Origin: Defluviicoccus sp. bin129
GTDB lineage: Bacteria > Pseudomonadota > Alphaproteobacteria > MPNO01
Direction of reading: 5' to 3'
Length of the DNA: 64,000 nucleotides
Assembly: GCA_002239065.1 (NCBI GenBank)
Contig: MPNO01000008.1
Location: 53,633-117,632 of the forward strand
The position numbers were made by a program, and so were the translations under genes. The notes below the pieces were generated by a model, which was not told the origin of the DNA, did no database searches, and worked only from the letters and a program-made list of their open reading frames with translations. Positions 1 through 8,876 of this stretch are shown piece by piece (within the stretch, counting starts at the first letter, position 1; every line of letters starts with the position of its first letter).

Positions 1-176
1 CCGACAACCCGCTCGGGATTCGCTCCGGCGGCGAAGGCGGCACGACCCCGTCGCTCGCCGCCTTTGTCAACGCGGTCGTCGACGCGCTTGCCGGGTTCGG
101 GGTGGACCATTTCGAGATGCCCGTCACCCCCGAGAAGGTGTGGCGCGCCATCCGGGCGGCGAAGGGCGGCGCCTGA
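1..176 (+). CDS. Xanthine dehydrogenase/CO dehydrogenase-family molybdopterin subunit, C-terminal end only
   Basis: Partial gene entering from the left edge; the reading frame starts at base 3 and stops with TGA at 174-176. The 57 visible residues begin DNPLGIRSGGEGGTTPSLAAF, the conserved end of the large molybdenum-cofactor subunit of aerobic CO dehydrogenase/xanthine dehydrogenase enzymes, where a Gly-Glu-Gly-Gly stretch lies near the active-site glutamate. The substrate cannot be told from this fragment. Partner FAD and iron-sulfur subunits, if present, lie outside the window. The enoyl-CoA hydratase gene follows after 18 bp with a good AGGAGG site, which suggests one transcript. Confidence 0.75.
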   Translation, partial: DNPLGIRSGGEGGTTPSLAAFVNAVVDALAGFGVDHFEMPVTPEKVWRAIRAAKGGA

Positions 177-194
177 AGCAGGAGGAAGAGCACC

Positions 195-920
195 ATGGCT
201 GACGACATCCTGGTCCGGACATCCGGCCGCGCGACGGAAATCGTCCTCAACCGCCCGGACGCGGGAAATGGCGTGACGAACGAGATGGCGGCCGCGCTCG
301 CACAGGCGATCGCCGGGGCGGCCGAGTCCCATTTCATCGTCCTGCGCGGCGCGGGCGAGGATTTCTGCACCGGCCGCGCGGTCATGGGAGCCCGGCCCGC
401 CGGGCGTCCTCCGGCATACGAGCGCCGCGCCCAGAACGAGGTGATCTTCGAGTGCTACGGCGCCTTTCGCGGTTCCCCGGTCCCGGTCGTCGGCGTGGTC
501 CAGGGCCGCGCGCTCGGCTTCGGCTGCGCGCTGGCATCGCTGTGCGACATCACGCTGGCGAGCACGGCGGCGACTTTCCAGCTGCCGGAGATGGGCCACA
601 ACATCATGCCCACCATGGCGATGTCCTCGCTCGTCGACCGCGTGCCGCGCAAGGCGCTGATGTACCTCACCTACTCGACCAGGGCGATCGACGCGCAGAA
701 GGCGCTCTCCTTCGGGATCGTCAGCGACGCGGTCCCGCCCGAAGACCTCGAAGCCCGTGTGGCGGAGCTTCGCGAAGCCCTGGAGAAGGCGCCGCGCCCG
801 GCGATCCTGGCGGTCAAGGAGTACGCCCGCTCCGCGCTGTCGATGGACATCGCGAGCGCGGTGGATTTCGCGCGCAACCTGCATGCGACGGTGAATTCCG
901 CGCCCGATCTGCGCGGCTGA
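195..920 (+). CDS. Enoyl-CoA hydratase/isomerase family protein
   Basis: A 241-residue crotonase-fold protein, expected to hydrate or isomerise an enoyl-CoA in the cytoplasm. Visible hallmarks are the two oxyanion-hole segments, GEDFCTGR near residue 55 and QGRALGFGCALASLCDI near residue 105, and a Glu in LPEMG near residue 137. ATG with AGGAGG about 10 bases upstream is the clear start. The C-terminus is slightly short (families are usually 255-265 aa). It sits between a molybdenum hydroxylase and a dienelactone-hydrolase-like gene, which fits catabolism of an aromatic or cyclic acid, but the specific substrate is not readable. Confidence 0.85.
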   Translation: MADDILVRTSGRATEIVLNRPDAGNGVTNEMAAALAQAIAGAAESHFIVLRGAGEDFCTGRAVMGARPAGRPPAYERRAQNEVIFECYGAFRGSPVPVVGVVQGRALGFGCALASLCDITLASTAATFQLPEMGHNIMPTMAMSSLVDRVPRKALMYLTYSTRAIDAQKALSFGIVSDAVPPEDLEARVAELREALEKAPRPAILAVKEYARSALSMDIASAVDFARNLHATVNSAPDLRG

Positions 921-942
921 TCCCGCGGAAAGGAGCCAACCC

Positions 943-1662
943 TTGGCCGAACAGATTTTCCTCACCGTCGACGGCAGCCGGATGGAATGCCTGGTGGCGG
1001 CTCCCCGGGAGCCCGGGATTCATCCGGCGCTGGTCATCGCACCCCATTTGCCGGCCGACCGGGGACTCAAGGCCGACGCGTTCACCGACGGCGTCGCGGA
1101 TCGCTACGCCGCGGCCGGCTATGTCTGCGCCGTGCCCCAGGTCTTCCATCGCCAGCCCGTGGAGCGGGACCGTCCCGAGAAGCGCCGCCACATGCATGAC
1201 GACCAGGTCATGCAAGATCTCGCCGCGGCACGGGACCTGCTGGCCGCCAGGGACGACGTGGACGGCGCCCGGATCGGCGTGCTGGGCCATTGCACCGGGG
1301 GGCGCATGGCGATCCTGGCGGCGACCCGGGACGGCGGTTACCGCGCGGCGATCGATTTCTGGGGCGGCGGGGTGAACGCGCCCTGGGGCGCGGGCATGCC
1401 GGCGCCGCTCGACCGGGTGGCCGACATCGGCTGCCCGGTCGCCGGGTTCTTCGGCAACGAGGACGCCAGCCCGTCACCGGAAGACGTGGACGCGCTGGAA
1501 GCCGCCTTGCAGCGCCACGGGAAACGCCACGAGTTCCATCGCTATGACAAGGCGGGCCACGCGTTTCAGAATTTCGCCAACCCGGACCGCTTTCGCGCCG
1601 AAGCCAGCGAAGACGCCTGGGCCAAGGCCATCGACTTCCTGGACCGCCACCTGAAGCCGTAG
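943..1662 (+). CDS. Dienelactone hydrolase family protein
   Basis: A 239-residue alpha/beta hydrolase of the dienelactone hydrolase family. The triad is visible: nucleophile Cys117 in GHCTGG, Asp174 in FGNED, and His206 in KAGHAF. DLH enzymes open cyclic lactones from ring cleavage, but many members have other ester substrates. The start is TTG at 943, chosen because AAAGGAG lies 8-14 bases upstream and the protein then begins AEQIFLTVDGS, as in relatives. It lies 22 bp after the enoyl-CoA hydratase, so the two are probably co-transcribed. Confidence 0.85.
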   Translation: MAEQIFLTVDGSRMECLVAAPREPGIHPALVIAPHLPADRGLKADAFTDGVADRYAAAGYVCAVPQVFHRQPVERDRPEKRRHMHDDQVMQDLAAARDLLAARDDVDGARIGVLGHCTGGRMAILAATRDGGYRAAIDFWGGGVNAPWGAGMPAPLDRVADIGCPVAGFFGNEDASPSPEDVDALEAALQRHGKRHEFHRYDKAGHAFQNFANPDRFRAEASEDAWAKAIDFLDRHLKP

Positions 1663-1758
1663 CCGGTATCGGAATCGGTGCCGCCACCCGCCACAGGCTG
1701 GAGATTGCCGATTGCGCCGCTCTGCTGATATCCTCGGCCGCTATCCCGGGAGGACCCC

Positions 1759-2688
1759 ATGAAGACATTGAGGCTGGAAACCACGGCGCCTTTCCAGGGT
1801 CTCGCCGAACTCGTGGCGGACCGGGAAGGTCTGTTCGAGGCCGAGGGCGTCCGCATCGAATGGGTGGGGAGGGTCAACACGCCGCGCGAGATCGACACCA
1901 ACGAGACCTCGCCCGACGCGTTCTCCGCCTTCGGCAGCCACGGCAACACCTTCGAGCAGGGCGGGGCCGACATGTACAACGCCTGCGAGTGGGGGAACTA
2001 CCGCCGGGTCCAGGACAGCGCCGCCCGGGGCCGCCAGGTCGGCAGGCGTTCGATCGTCACCTGCGCGGCGATCGCGGTGCGCCCCGATTCGGATGTCTTC
2101 ACCCCGCAGCAGCTCGCCGGGCGGACCATCGGCGTGCCGTATTTCTTCGGCACCCACTACCTCACAATGCATCTCCTCGAAGGCTTCATGCCGCGCGACC
2201 GGATCGAGACCTGCCGTGCGCCGAACGGCTCGGCGGCGCGCTACGACGCGATGTTCTCGGGCGAGATCGAGGCGACGACGCTGACCGAACCCTATATCAC
2301 GCTGGCCGAGAAGACCGGCTGCCGGGTGGTCTGCGAGGCGCTCTATCACGGCACCGAGGTGGTCGCCGACACGGTCGACGCCGAGACCTACGCCGCGTTC
2401 AACCGCGCGGTCTCGAAAGCGGTCCGGCTGATCGACGCGGACAAGCGGAAATACGCGCAGATCTTCCTCGACTACCACGAGGGCCAGCACCCGGGGCTCG
2501 CCGATCTCACGGTCGACGACCTCAGGCTCAGCCGGATCCAGGTCACCGACCCGGCGCCGATCCCCGAGCACGAACTCCAGCGCACCTATGAGTGGATGCG
2601 GAGCTGGAACATGCTCGACGATGTCGGCGAGCAGACCCTGATCGACGCCGACCGGCAGGCCCAGGCGCACGACCTGCTCGGCGCCTGA
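1759..2688 (+). CDS. NMT1/SsuA-like substrate-binding-fold protein without signal peptide
   Basis: A 309-residue protein with the NMT1/THI5/SsuA periplasmic-binding fold: an opening LRLETTAPFQGLAELVADREGLF, a central GRTIGVPYFFGTHY segment, and an ATTLTEPYI ligand-lobe segment. Unlike an exported binding protein it has no hydrophobic leader or lipobox; the fold begins at residue 3. The ATG at 1759 has GGGAGGA just upstream, so a hidden longer start is unlikely. No permease or ATPase gene is adjacent. It may be a cytoplasmic enzyme-like or sensor member of the family, or a binding protein working without classical export. Its end is convergent with the RidA gene across a hairpin repeat. Confidence 0.7.
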   Translation: MKTLRLETTAPFQGLAELVADREGLFEAEGVRIEWVGRVNTPREIDTNETSPDAFSAFGSHGNTFEQGGADMYNACEWGNYRRVQDSAARGRQVGRRSIVTCAAIAVRPDSDVFTPQQLAGRTIGVPYFFGTHYLTMHLLEGFMPRDRIETCRAPNGSAARYDAMFSGEIEATTLTEPYITLAEKTGCRVVCEALYHGTEVVADTVDAETYAAFNRAVSKAVRLIDADKRKYAQIFLDYHEGQHPGLADLTVDDLRLSRIQVTDPAPIPEHELQRTYEWMRSWNMLDDVGEQTLIDADRQAQAHDLLGA

Positions 2689-2696
2689 GCCACCAA

Positions 2697-2790
2697 TTCG
2701 ATACGCCCCGGAACAAGTCCGGGGCTACTCGGGATAAGGGTTTTTTCCTCATCCCGAGCAGGCTCGAAGGGCCGTACCGAGAGACGCCGG
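2697..2790. repeat. Dispersed intergenic hairpin repeat, copy 1
   Basis: Two stem-loops lie between convergent genes: GCCCCGG (2705-2711) pairs with CCGGGGC (2719-2725), and CTCGGGAT (2728-2735) pairs with ATCCCGAG (2751-2758). The reverse complement matches a second copy at 33283-33388 in the order CTCGGGATGAGG, GAGTAGCCCCGGACT, GGGGCGTATCGAA. It may serve as a bidirectional terminator here, although it lacks a classical terminal U-run. Confidence 0.7.
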
Positions 2791-2793
2791 CGG

Positions 2794-3168
2794 CTACTTC
2801 GCCGCGGTCACCATGATCTCGATGAGGAACTCGGGCCGCGCCAGGCCGGACTGGACGCAGGCGCGCGCCGGCATGTTGTCGGGGTCGATCCAGGCGTTCC
2901 ACACCTCGTTCATGGCACCGAAATTGTCGAAATCGGTGATCCACAGATTGGCCGACAGGATCTTCGACTTGTCGCTGCCGACGGAGGCGAGCTGGGCGTC
3001 GATATTGTCGAGGATTTCCGTTGTCTGGGCCTTGATGTCGCCGCCGCCATGGCCGACCTGGCCGGCGAGATAGATCGTGTCGCCATGGACGACGATGCCG
3101 CTCATCGACGGCATCTGCTTCCCGTTCACGACCCTGCCGTGCCTCGCCTGGTGTCTCTCGATCGCCAT
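2794..3168 (-). CDS. RidA family protein (reactive intermediate/imine deaminase)
   Basis: A 124-residue YjgF/YER057c/UK114 protein. RidA enzymes hydrolyse reactive enamine/imine intermediates released by PLP enzymes to keto acids and ammonia. The core motif PARACVQSGLARPEFLIEI keeps the arginine of the active site, so this copy could be catalytically competent. It is the only one of three Rid-family proteins in the window to do so. It is transcribed leftward, opposite to the flavoprotein/amidase/Rieske genes, with the divergent start of the flavoprotein gene 92 bp away. Confidence 0.88.
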   Translation of the reverse strand: MAIERHQARHGRVVNGKQMPSMSGIVVHGDTIYLAGQVGHGGGDIKAQTTEILDNIDAQLASVGSDKSKILSANLWITDFDNFGAMNEVWNAWIDPDNMPARACVQSGLARPEFLIEIMVTAAK

Positions 3169-3259
3169 CTTCGCCCCCTAGTCTCGTTGATGAGTTCGCG
3201 GCTACGATGCCAGCGCGGGGCGTCCCCCGCAATGCGGGCGAGGCGATCGAGGGGCTGGG

Positions 3260-4666
3260 ATGAAGGTCGATCTGGCGGCCATCGGCGGCGGTTTCGCGGG
3301 GCTCACGGCGGCGGTCCGCGCCACCGAGCTGGGCCTGACGGCCGCGGCGATCGAGCGCGGCGCGGGCGATGACTACATGTGCAACTCGCGGGTCTGTACC
3401 GGCGTCGTGCATACGGCTCTCGCCCCGGCGGACGACCCGCCCGAAATCGTCTACCAGCGAATCATGGCGGCAACCGGCGGAACGGCGCGCCCCGACCTCG
3501 CGCGGACATTCGCCGGGAACGGAGCCCGCACGGCCACCTGGCTGGCCGACCACGGCGCCACGCTGGAAACCCTGCCGCGGCGCAATTACGGCCTGCCGAC
3601 CCTGGCTCCGACCCGTCGCATGGGCGCCGGGCTCGACTGGCCGGGGAACGGGCCGGACCGGCTCCTGAAAAACCTGGCCGCGCGGCTGGAGGCGGCCGGC
3701 GGCAAATTCCTGCGCGGCACCGAAGCGGGCACGCTGGTCATGCGGGACGGGGCATGCCGCGGCGTCGAGATCCGGGGCGCGAACGGCCTGTCCACGGTCG
3801 AAGCGCGGGCGGTGGTGATCGCGGATGGCGGCTTCCAGGCCGACCGCGCGCGCCTCGCCCGGCACGTCACCGGCCGGCCGGAGCGCATCCGCCAGCGCAA
3901 CACCGAGACCGGGCGCGGCGACGGGCTGCGCATGGCGGAGGAGGCGGGCGCCGCGCTCGTCGGGCTCGACAAGTTCTACGGCCATGTGCTGTCGCGCGAC
4001 GTGATGACCAACCCCGAGCTCTGGCCCTACCCGCAGGTCGACGTGATCTGCGCTTCGGGCATCGTGGTCGGCGCCGATGCCAGGCGCTTCGCCGACGAGG
4101 GTGTCGGCGGGGTGTACATGACCAATGCCATCGCCCGCCTCGACGACCCGCTGAGCGCGACCGCGATCTTCGATTCGACGGTCTGGGAACAGGCCAGGGA
4201 GGCCGATCTGGTGCCGCCCAACCCGTTGCTGGTGGAGGCCGGGGGAACGCTGCACGAGGCGGGCTCCATCGGCGAGCTCGCGCTGCGCGCCGGGCTCGAT
4301 ACCGGGACCCTCGAGGTGACCGTCTCGGAATTCAACGCCGCCGCGAAGGCGGGCCGCACGGCGGCGCTCGCGCCGGGCCGGACAGCGGATCGCTACACGC
4401 CGGTGCCCATCGAGACCCCGCCCTTTCATGCCGTCCCGCTCGCCGCCGGCATCACCGTGACCATGGGCGGCATTGCGGTCGACGGCGCCGCCCGGGTCCT
4501 CAGGCCCGACGATGCGCCGATCCGCGGCCTCTACGCCGCGGGTTCGACGGTGGGCGGGGTCGAGGGCGGCCCCGAAGCCGCCTATACCGGCGGTCTGATC
4601 AAGGCCTTTCTGCTCGGGCTGGTGGCGGCGGAAACCGCCGCGCGCGAGCTCGCGCCGGCCGACTGA
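3260..4666 (+). CDS. FAD-dependent oxidoreductase, fumarate reductase/succinate dehydrogenase flavoprotein-like
   Basis: A 468-residue flavoprotein. The N-terminus has the dinucleotide-binding GGGFAGL at residues 9-15. The C-terminus has the FAD-binding end GLYAAGSTVGGVEGGPEAAYTGGL characteristic of the fumarate reductase/3-ketosteroid dehydrogenase/tricarballylate dehydrogenase group. A likely role is dehydrogenation of a carboxylic-acid or ketone-like substrate in the cytoplasm. The start ATG follows GGGGCTGGG and no better upstream start is evident. The amidase gene follows after 16 bp with GGGAGGAAGG, so these two are probably one operon. Substrate not recognised. Confidence 0.82.
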   Translation: MKVDLAAIGGGFAGLTAAVRATELGLTAAAIERGAGDDYMCNSRVCTGVVHTALAPADDPPEIVYQRIMAATGGTARPDLARTFAGNGARTATWLADHGATLETLPRRNYGLPTLAPTRRMGAGLDWPGNGPDRLLKNLAARLEAAGGKFLRGTEAGTLVMRDGACRGVEIRGANGLSTVEARAVVIADGGFQADRARLARHVTGRPERIRQRNTETGRGDGLRMAEEAGAALVGLDKFYGHVLSRDVMTNPELWPYPQVDVICASGIVVGADARRFADEGVGGVYMTNAIARLDDPLSATAIFDSTVWEQAREADLVPPNPLLVEAGGTLHEAGSIGELALRAGLDTGTLEVTVSEFNAAAKAGRTAALAPGRTADRYTPVPIETPPFHAVPLAAGITVTMGGIAVDGAARVLRPDDAPIRGLYAAGSTVGGVEGGPEAAYTGGLIKAFLLGLVAAETAARELAPAD

Positions 4667-4682
4667 TTTCAGGGAGGGAAGG

Positions 4683-6212
4683 ATGAAATACGAAACGCCC
4701 AGCGCAGGCACGATCCGGGAAATCGCCAACGAGCTCGGCTTCGCCGTCGACGAGGCGACCGCGGAAGACATGCGGGTTTTCTGGGCGCCCTTCACGGACG
4801 CCTTCAACGAGCTGGAGGAGACGCCTGACGACCTGCCGCCCGTCAGGTACCGGCGCGGCGCGTGGTCGCGCCCGGACCGGGCGGAGAACCCGCATGGCGG
4901 CTGGTACGTCAAGGCGCGGATCGAGGGCGCGACGGAGGGTCCGCTGAGTGGCAAGACGGTCGCCATCAAGGACAGCGCCTGCGTCGCCGGAATCCCGATG
5001 ATGAACGGCGCGTCGGTGCTCGAAGGCTACGTCCCCGATATCGACGCGACCGTGGTCACCCGGCTGCTCGATGCCGGCGCCACCATCCTCGGCAAGTCGG
5101 TGTGCGAGTATTTCTGCGTCTCGGGCGGCAGCAACACGTCGGCCTCGGACATCGCCCAGAGCCCGCGCAACCCGGGGCACACGCCGGGCGGCTCGTCCAC
5201 CGGGAGCGCCGCGCTGGTCGCCTCGGGCGAGGTCGACATGGCGCTCGGCGGCGACCAGGCGGGATCGATCCGCATCCCGGCGGCGATGTCGGGCATCGTC
5301 GGCATCAAGCCGACCTTCGGCCTCATCCCCTATACCGGGATCATGGGGATCGAGACGACGGTCGATCACACCGGGCCGCTGACAGCGAACGTCGCCGACA
5401 ACGCGCTGTTCCTCGAATCGATGGCCGGCGAGGACGGTCTCGACCCGCGCCAGCGCGTGCCCAGCGTCGACAGCTACACCGATGCGCTCGGCGGCGACAT
5501 TGCGGGGCTGCGCATCGCCCTGGTCCCGGAGGGCTTCGGGCGCCACGACTCGATGCCGGATGTCGATGCAACCGTCCGCGCCGCCGCGAGGCATCTCGAA
5601 TCGCTTGGCGCCGAGGTCACGGAGGTCTCGATCCCGATGCACCCGACCGGGCTTTCGATCTGGGGCGGGATCTGCGCCGACGGCATGTACTACACGATGT
5701 TCCGCGGCTACGGCTTCGGCAAGAATATCGGCGGCGTCTACCCCACCTCGCTGGTCGACGCGATGGCCCGGGCGGCGTCCCGCGCCGAGGAGTTCCCGCA
5801 TACCTTCCGCTTCGGGCTGCTGCTCGGGCGCTATACCGACAAGGCCTATGGCGGGCATTTCCACGCCAGGGCGCAGAACCAGCGGCGCGCGCTGAAGGCG
5901 GCCTATGACGCGGTGCTCGCCGGGCACGATCTGCTGCTGATGCCGACGGCGCGGATGACGACCTCGAAGATCCCGCCGCGCGACGCGCCGTTCCTCGAGA
6001 CCATGGGCCATTGCTGGGAGGCGATCGGCAACACCGCGCCGTTCAATGTCAGCGGCCACCCGGCGATCTCGATCCCCTGCGGGCTGGGCGGGGGCGACAA
6101 GCCGGTCGGGCTGATGCTGGTGGGACGGCATTTCGCGGAGACCACGCTCTACCGCGCGGCGCACGCCTATGAGCAGTCCTGCGACTGGCAGAGCCAGGGC
6201 GAGACGGGGTAG
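4683..6212 (+). CDS. Amidase (amidase signature family)
   Basis: A 509-residue amidase. The Ser-cisSer-Lys triad is visible: Lys96 in VAIKDS, cis-Ser171 in GGSSTGS, and nucleophile Ser195 in GGDQAGSIRIP. It hydrolyses a carboxylic amide to acid and ammonia in the cytoplasm. A YFCVSGGSNTSA segment is shared with the second amidase at 17797-19308, and the two proteins align along most of their length, so they are paralogues. It follows the flavoprotein gene closely and is followed by a Rieske oxygenase gene. The exact amide cannot be read from sequence. Confidence 0.9.
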   Translation: MKYETPSAGTIREIANELGFAVDEATAEDMRVFWAPFTDAFNELEETPDDLPPVRYRRGAWSRPDRAENPHGGWYVKARIEGATEGPLSGKTVAIKDSACVAGIPMMNGASVLEGYVPDIDATVVTRLLDAGATILGKSVCEYFCVSGGSNTSASDIAQSPRNPGHTPGGSSTGSAALVASGEVDMALGGDQAGSIRIPAAMSGIVGIKPTFGLIPYTGIMGIETTVDHTGPLTANVADNALFLESMAGEDGLDPRQRVPSVDSYTDALGGDIAGLRIALVPEGFGRHDSMPDVDATVRAAARHLESLGAEVTEVSIPMHPTGLSIWGGICADGMYYTMFRGYGFGKNIGGVYPTSLVDAMARAASRAEEFPHTFRFGLLLGRYTDKAYGGHFHARAQNQRRALKAAYDAVLAGHDLLLMPTARMTTSKIPPRDAPFLETMGHCWEAIGNTAPFNVSGHPAISIPCGLGGGDKPVGLMLVGRHFAETTLYRAAHAYEQSCDWQSQGETG

Positions 6213-6276
6213 AGCGAGATTGTGGGATTTGCGCGCGGCTGATAGCGTCGCGCCCGATCGAACGGAGAGCCGGACC

Positions 6277-7383
6277 ATGTTTCTCAGGAATTACTGGTAT
6301 GTGGCCGCGTGGGACCACGAGATCGGCCGCGAGCCGTTCGCCCGCACCATCCTGGGCGAGCCGGTCGTCCTGTACCGCACCGGGGACGGAAGGGCGGTCG
6401 CCTTCGAGGACCGCTGCTGCCACCGCCAGGCCCCGCTCTCCTTCGGCCGGGTCAGCGGCGACAATTTGCAATGCGGCTATCACGGCATGGTCTACGCACC
6501 CGACGGGCGGGTCATCGGAATCCCGGGCCAGACCCAGATCCCGCCGGGCTCCGGGGTGCGAACCTACCCGCTGGTGGAGCGCTGGCAGTTCCTGTGGATA
6601 TGGATGGGCGATCCGGCGGCGGCCGACGAGTCGGAGATCCCGGAGCTGCACTGGCACGACGATCCGGGCTGGACGATGGTCTCCGGCTATCTCCAGGTGG
6701 GCGCGCATTACCAGCTGCTGGTCGACAACCTGCTCGACCTCACCCACGAGACCTTCCTGCACGCCTCCACCATCGGCAACGAGCACGTCGCCAACACGCC
6801 GCTCGCCAGGGTGGAGCGGAACACGATGGACGGCGTGAAGGGCACGGCGCTGGAGCGGGTCGCGCGCGACCTCCCGAGCGTGACCGCGACACGCTGGATG
6901 CATGGCATCGAACCGCCGCCCTTCTATGCGCGCTCCGGCGGGTTCGACAAGACCGGGGAGACGGTCGACCGCTGGCAGATCATCCGCTTCGAGCCGCCGT
7001 CGCATGTCTGGCTCGACGTGGGTGTCGCGCTCGCCGGCAGCGGCGCGCCCGAGGGCGACCGCTCGAAGGGCGTGACCCACACGGTGATCGACGCGCTGAC
7101 GCCGGAGACCGGGAGCTCGACGCATTATTTCTGGACCTTCCCGCGCAATCACCAGCTCGAGGATTCGGACCTCTCGGACTACTTCAAGAAGGGGGTCGAC
7201 AAGACCTTCCTCGAGGACAAGTGGATGCTGGAAGGCCAGCAGAAGCGCATGGACGCGGCCCCCGGCTCGCCGTGCATCGACATCAACGCCGATGCCGGCG
7301 GGGTGGCGGCGCGCAACATCGTCGCCCGGCTGCTGGAAGAGGAGCAGCGCGGCCAGGCGGCGGGAGAGCTGCTGCAGGCGTAG
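6277..7383 (+). CDS. Rieske [2Fe-2S] ring-hydroxylating/O-demethylating oxygenase, catalytic subunit
   Basis: A 368-residue Rieske non-heme iron oxygenase resembling vanillate O-demethylase/aromatic-ring oxygenase alpha subunits. The Rieske ligands are Cys47-x-His49 and Cys66-Gly-Tyr-His69. The mononuclear iron site is the Asp/His set in DNLLDLTHETFLH, about residue 150. The start was placed at the ATG of MFLRNYWYVAAW, the normal N-terminus of the family, with ACGGAGAG upstream; an in-frame extension of 36 residues further up has no family similarity. No reductase or ferredoxin gene is adjacent, so electrons must come from elsewhere. Convergent with the ScfR-like regulator. Confidence 0.88.
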   Translation: MFLRNYWYVAAWDHEIGREPFARTILGEPVVLYRTGDGRAVAFEDRCCHRQAPLSFGRVSGDNLQCGYHGMVYAPDGRVIGIPGQTQIPPGSGVRTYPLVERWQFLWIWMGDPAAADESEIPELHWHDDPGWTMVSGYLQVGAHYQLLVDNLLDLTHETFLHASTIGNEHVANTPLARVERNTMDGVKGTALERVARDLPSVTATRWMHGIEPPPFYARSGGFDKTGETVDRWQIIRFEPPSHVWLDVGVALAGSGAPEGDRSKGVTHTVIDALTPETGSSTHYFWTFPRNHQLEDSDLSDYFKKGVDKTFLEDKWMLEGQQKRMDAAPGSPCIDINADAGGVAARNIVARLLEEEQRGQAAGELLQA

Positions 7384-7421
7384 GGCGGGCCCGGGGTAAC
7401 CGCCCGACGGTCCGCTCCGCC

Positions 7422-8876
7422 TCACGCGGGCGCGAAGGTGAACGGCGTGGTCCGCCGCACGTTTTCGTCGATCTTCAGGCGGTAGTTGAGCGGCGGGTGG
7501 GCCCGCTGCCGGCAGTCCAGGCGCTCGCACACCCGGCACGCCACGCCGATCGGCGTCGCCGCCCTCTCGTTTCCGAGATCGAGCCCGTCCGCGTAGACCA
7601 GCTGCCCGGCGTCGCGCACATCGCAGCCCAGCCCGATGGCGTATTGCGGCGGCTGCTCCCATGTCCGGGTTTCGATCGGGTCGACGGTCCGGGCGATGGT
7701 GAAGTACCGCGAGCCGTCGGGCATGGCGGCGAGCTGGGTCCGGATCTGTCCCGGCATGCGAAAGGCGTCGTGCACGATCCAGCGCGGACAGGTGCCGCCG
7801 AACCGGGCGAAGTGGAACCCGCCCCCGCTGAGGCGCTTGGAGACGTTGCCCGCATTGTCCACCCGGATGAAGAAGAAGGGCACCCCGCGCGCGCCGTGGC
7901 GGCCGAGGGAGGTCAAGCGGTGGCAGACCTGCTCGAAGCTGGCGCCGAAACGCCGCTGCAGGATCTCGATGTCGTAGCGCAGCGTCCTGGCGGCGTCGAG
8001 GAACCGCCCGTAGGGCATCATGACGCAGCCCGCGAGGTAGTTGGCGAGCGTCAGCCGGCACAGGCGCTCCGCCTCCGGGCTCGATAGCTCCGCCCGTTCC
8101 ACGTGGCGGTCGAGCAGGTCGCGCTGCGTGTTGAGGGCGACCTGAACCGCGAGCTGGAAGCACCGCGCCGCCGGCGAGAGCAGCTCGGAGAGCAGCACGC
8201 GCCGGCGGTGGAAATCGAAGCGCCGCGTGGTCTCGGGCATGACGTCGACGGGCAGCACGCGCACTTCGAGCCCGTGCACCTCGCGCAGATAGGCGCCGAG
8301 ACCGCGAAACACGTCCGTCGGATCGAGTCCCGCCTCGATCCACAGCTCTTCCGCGCATGCCTCGATCTCGGGGAAGTGGTTCGACTGCGCCTGCAAGTAC
8401 TCGCGCACTTCCTCGACCGGAAACACCTGCCCGCCGATCCCCTGCGGGGTATCCCGGCTCGCCACCTGCTCGGCCAGGATCTGGGAGTCCTCGCGCAGCT
8501 CGCGATAGGCCTTGTAGAGCGCGAGCACCGCCTCGGCCGCCGTCGGGCCGGCTTCGGCGACGGCCCGGATGTCGGCGTCCCGCACCGGGCGGTCTCCGAA
8601 CAGCGGGTCGCCGAAGACCTCCCGCAGGCCCGCATAGAGCCGCGCGTCGTCGTCTTCGGCGAAGTCCTTGAGATCGACATCGAACGCCTGCCCGAGGCGG
8701 AACAGGAACTGGACCGTCACCGGCCGCCGATTGTGTTCGACCAGGTTCAGGTAGCTCGGCGAAATCTCCAGCTGCTCCGCCATCTCGCTCTGCTTGAGGC
8801 CGAGATCCTCGCGAAAGCGGCGGATCTTGTGGCCCAGCAGGACCTTTCGTTCCACCGACCGGTCTGTCGTCGCCAT
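7422..8876 (-). CDS. ScfR/RamB-family XRE transcriptional regulator of acetate/short-chain acyl metabolism
   Basis: A 484-residue regulator. Residues about 14-75 form an XRE helix-turn-helix (IRRFREDLGLKQSEMAEQLEIS). The middle is the ImmA/IrrE-like domain, and the C-terminus is the DUF2083-type domain ending with a cysteine cluster CRVCERLDC. This architecture defines the RamB/ScfR group, which controls glyoxylate-shunt and propionate genes in actinobacteria and alphaproteobacteria and is thought to sense a short-chain acyl-CoA. It is divergently transcribed from isocitrate lyase with a 171-bp AT-rich gap, as expected for a direct regulator. Whether it represses or activates cannot be told. 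Confidence 0.85.
   Translation of the reverse strand: MATTDRSVERKVLLGHKIRRFREDLGLKQSEMAEQLEISPSYLNLVEHNRRPVTVQFLFRLGQAFDVDLKDFAEDDDARLYAGLREVFGDPLFGDRPVRDADIRAVAEAGPTAAEAVLALYKAYRELREDSQILAEQVASRDTPQGIGGQVFPVEEVREYLQAQSNHFPEIEACAEELWIEAGLDPTDVFRGLGAYLREVHGLEVRVLPVDVMPETTRRFDFHRRRVLLSELLSPAARCFQLAVQVALNTQRDLLDRHVERAELSSPEAERLCRLTLANYLAGCVMMPYGRFLDAARTLRYDIEILQRRFGASFEQVCHRLTSLGRHGARGVPFFFIRVDNAGNVSKRLSGGGFHFARFGGTCPRWIVHDAFRMPGQIRTQLAAMPDGSRYFTIARTVDPIETRTWEQPPQYAIGLGCDVRDAGQLVYADGLDLGNERAATPIGVACRVCERLDCRQRAHPPLNYRLKIDENVRRTTPFTFAPA

Noticed and set aside
2543..4969. Long leftward open frame of 808 codons over the flavoprotein gene
   Set aside because: It is an antisense frame in high-GC DNA with Arg/Gly/Ala-rich translation and no family match. 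The rightward flavoprotein is clearly real.
7384..7421. GGGCGG...CCGCCC hairpin between Rieske gene and regulator
   Set aside because: Short, no U-run, and not separable from random pairing in GC-rich DNA.
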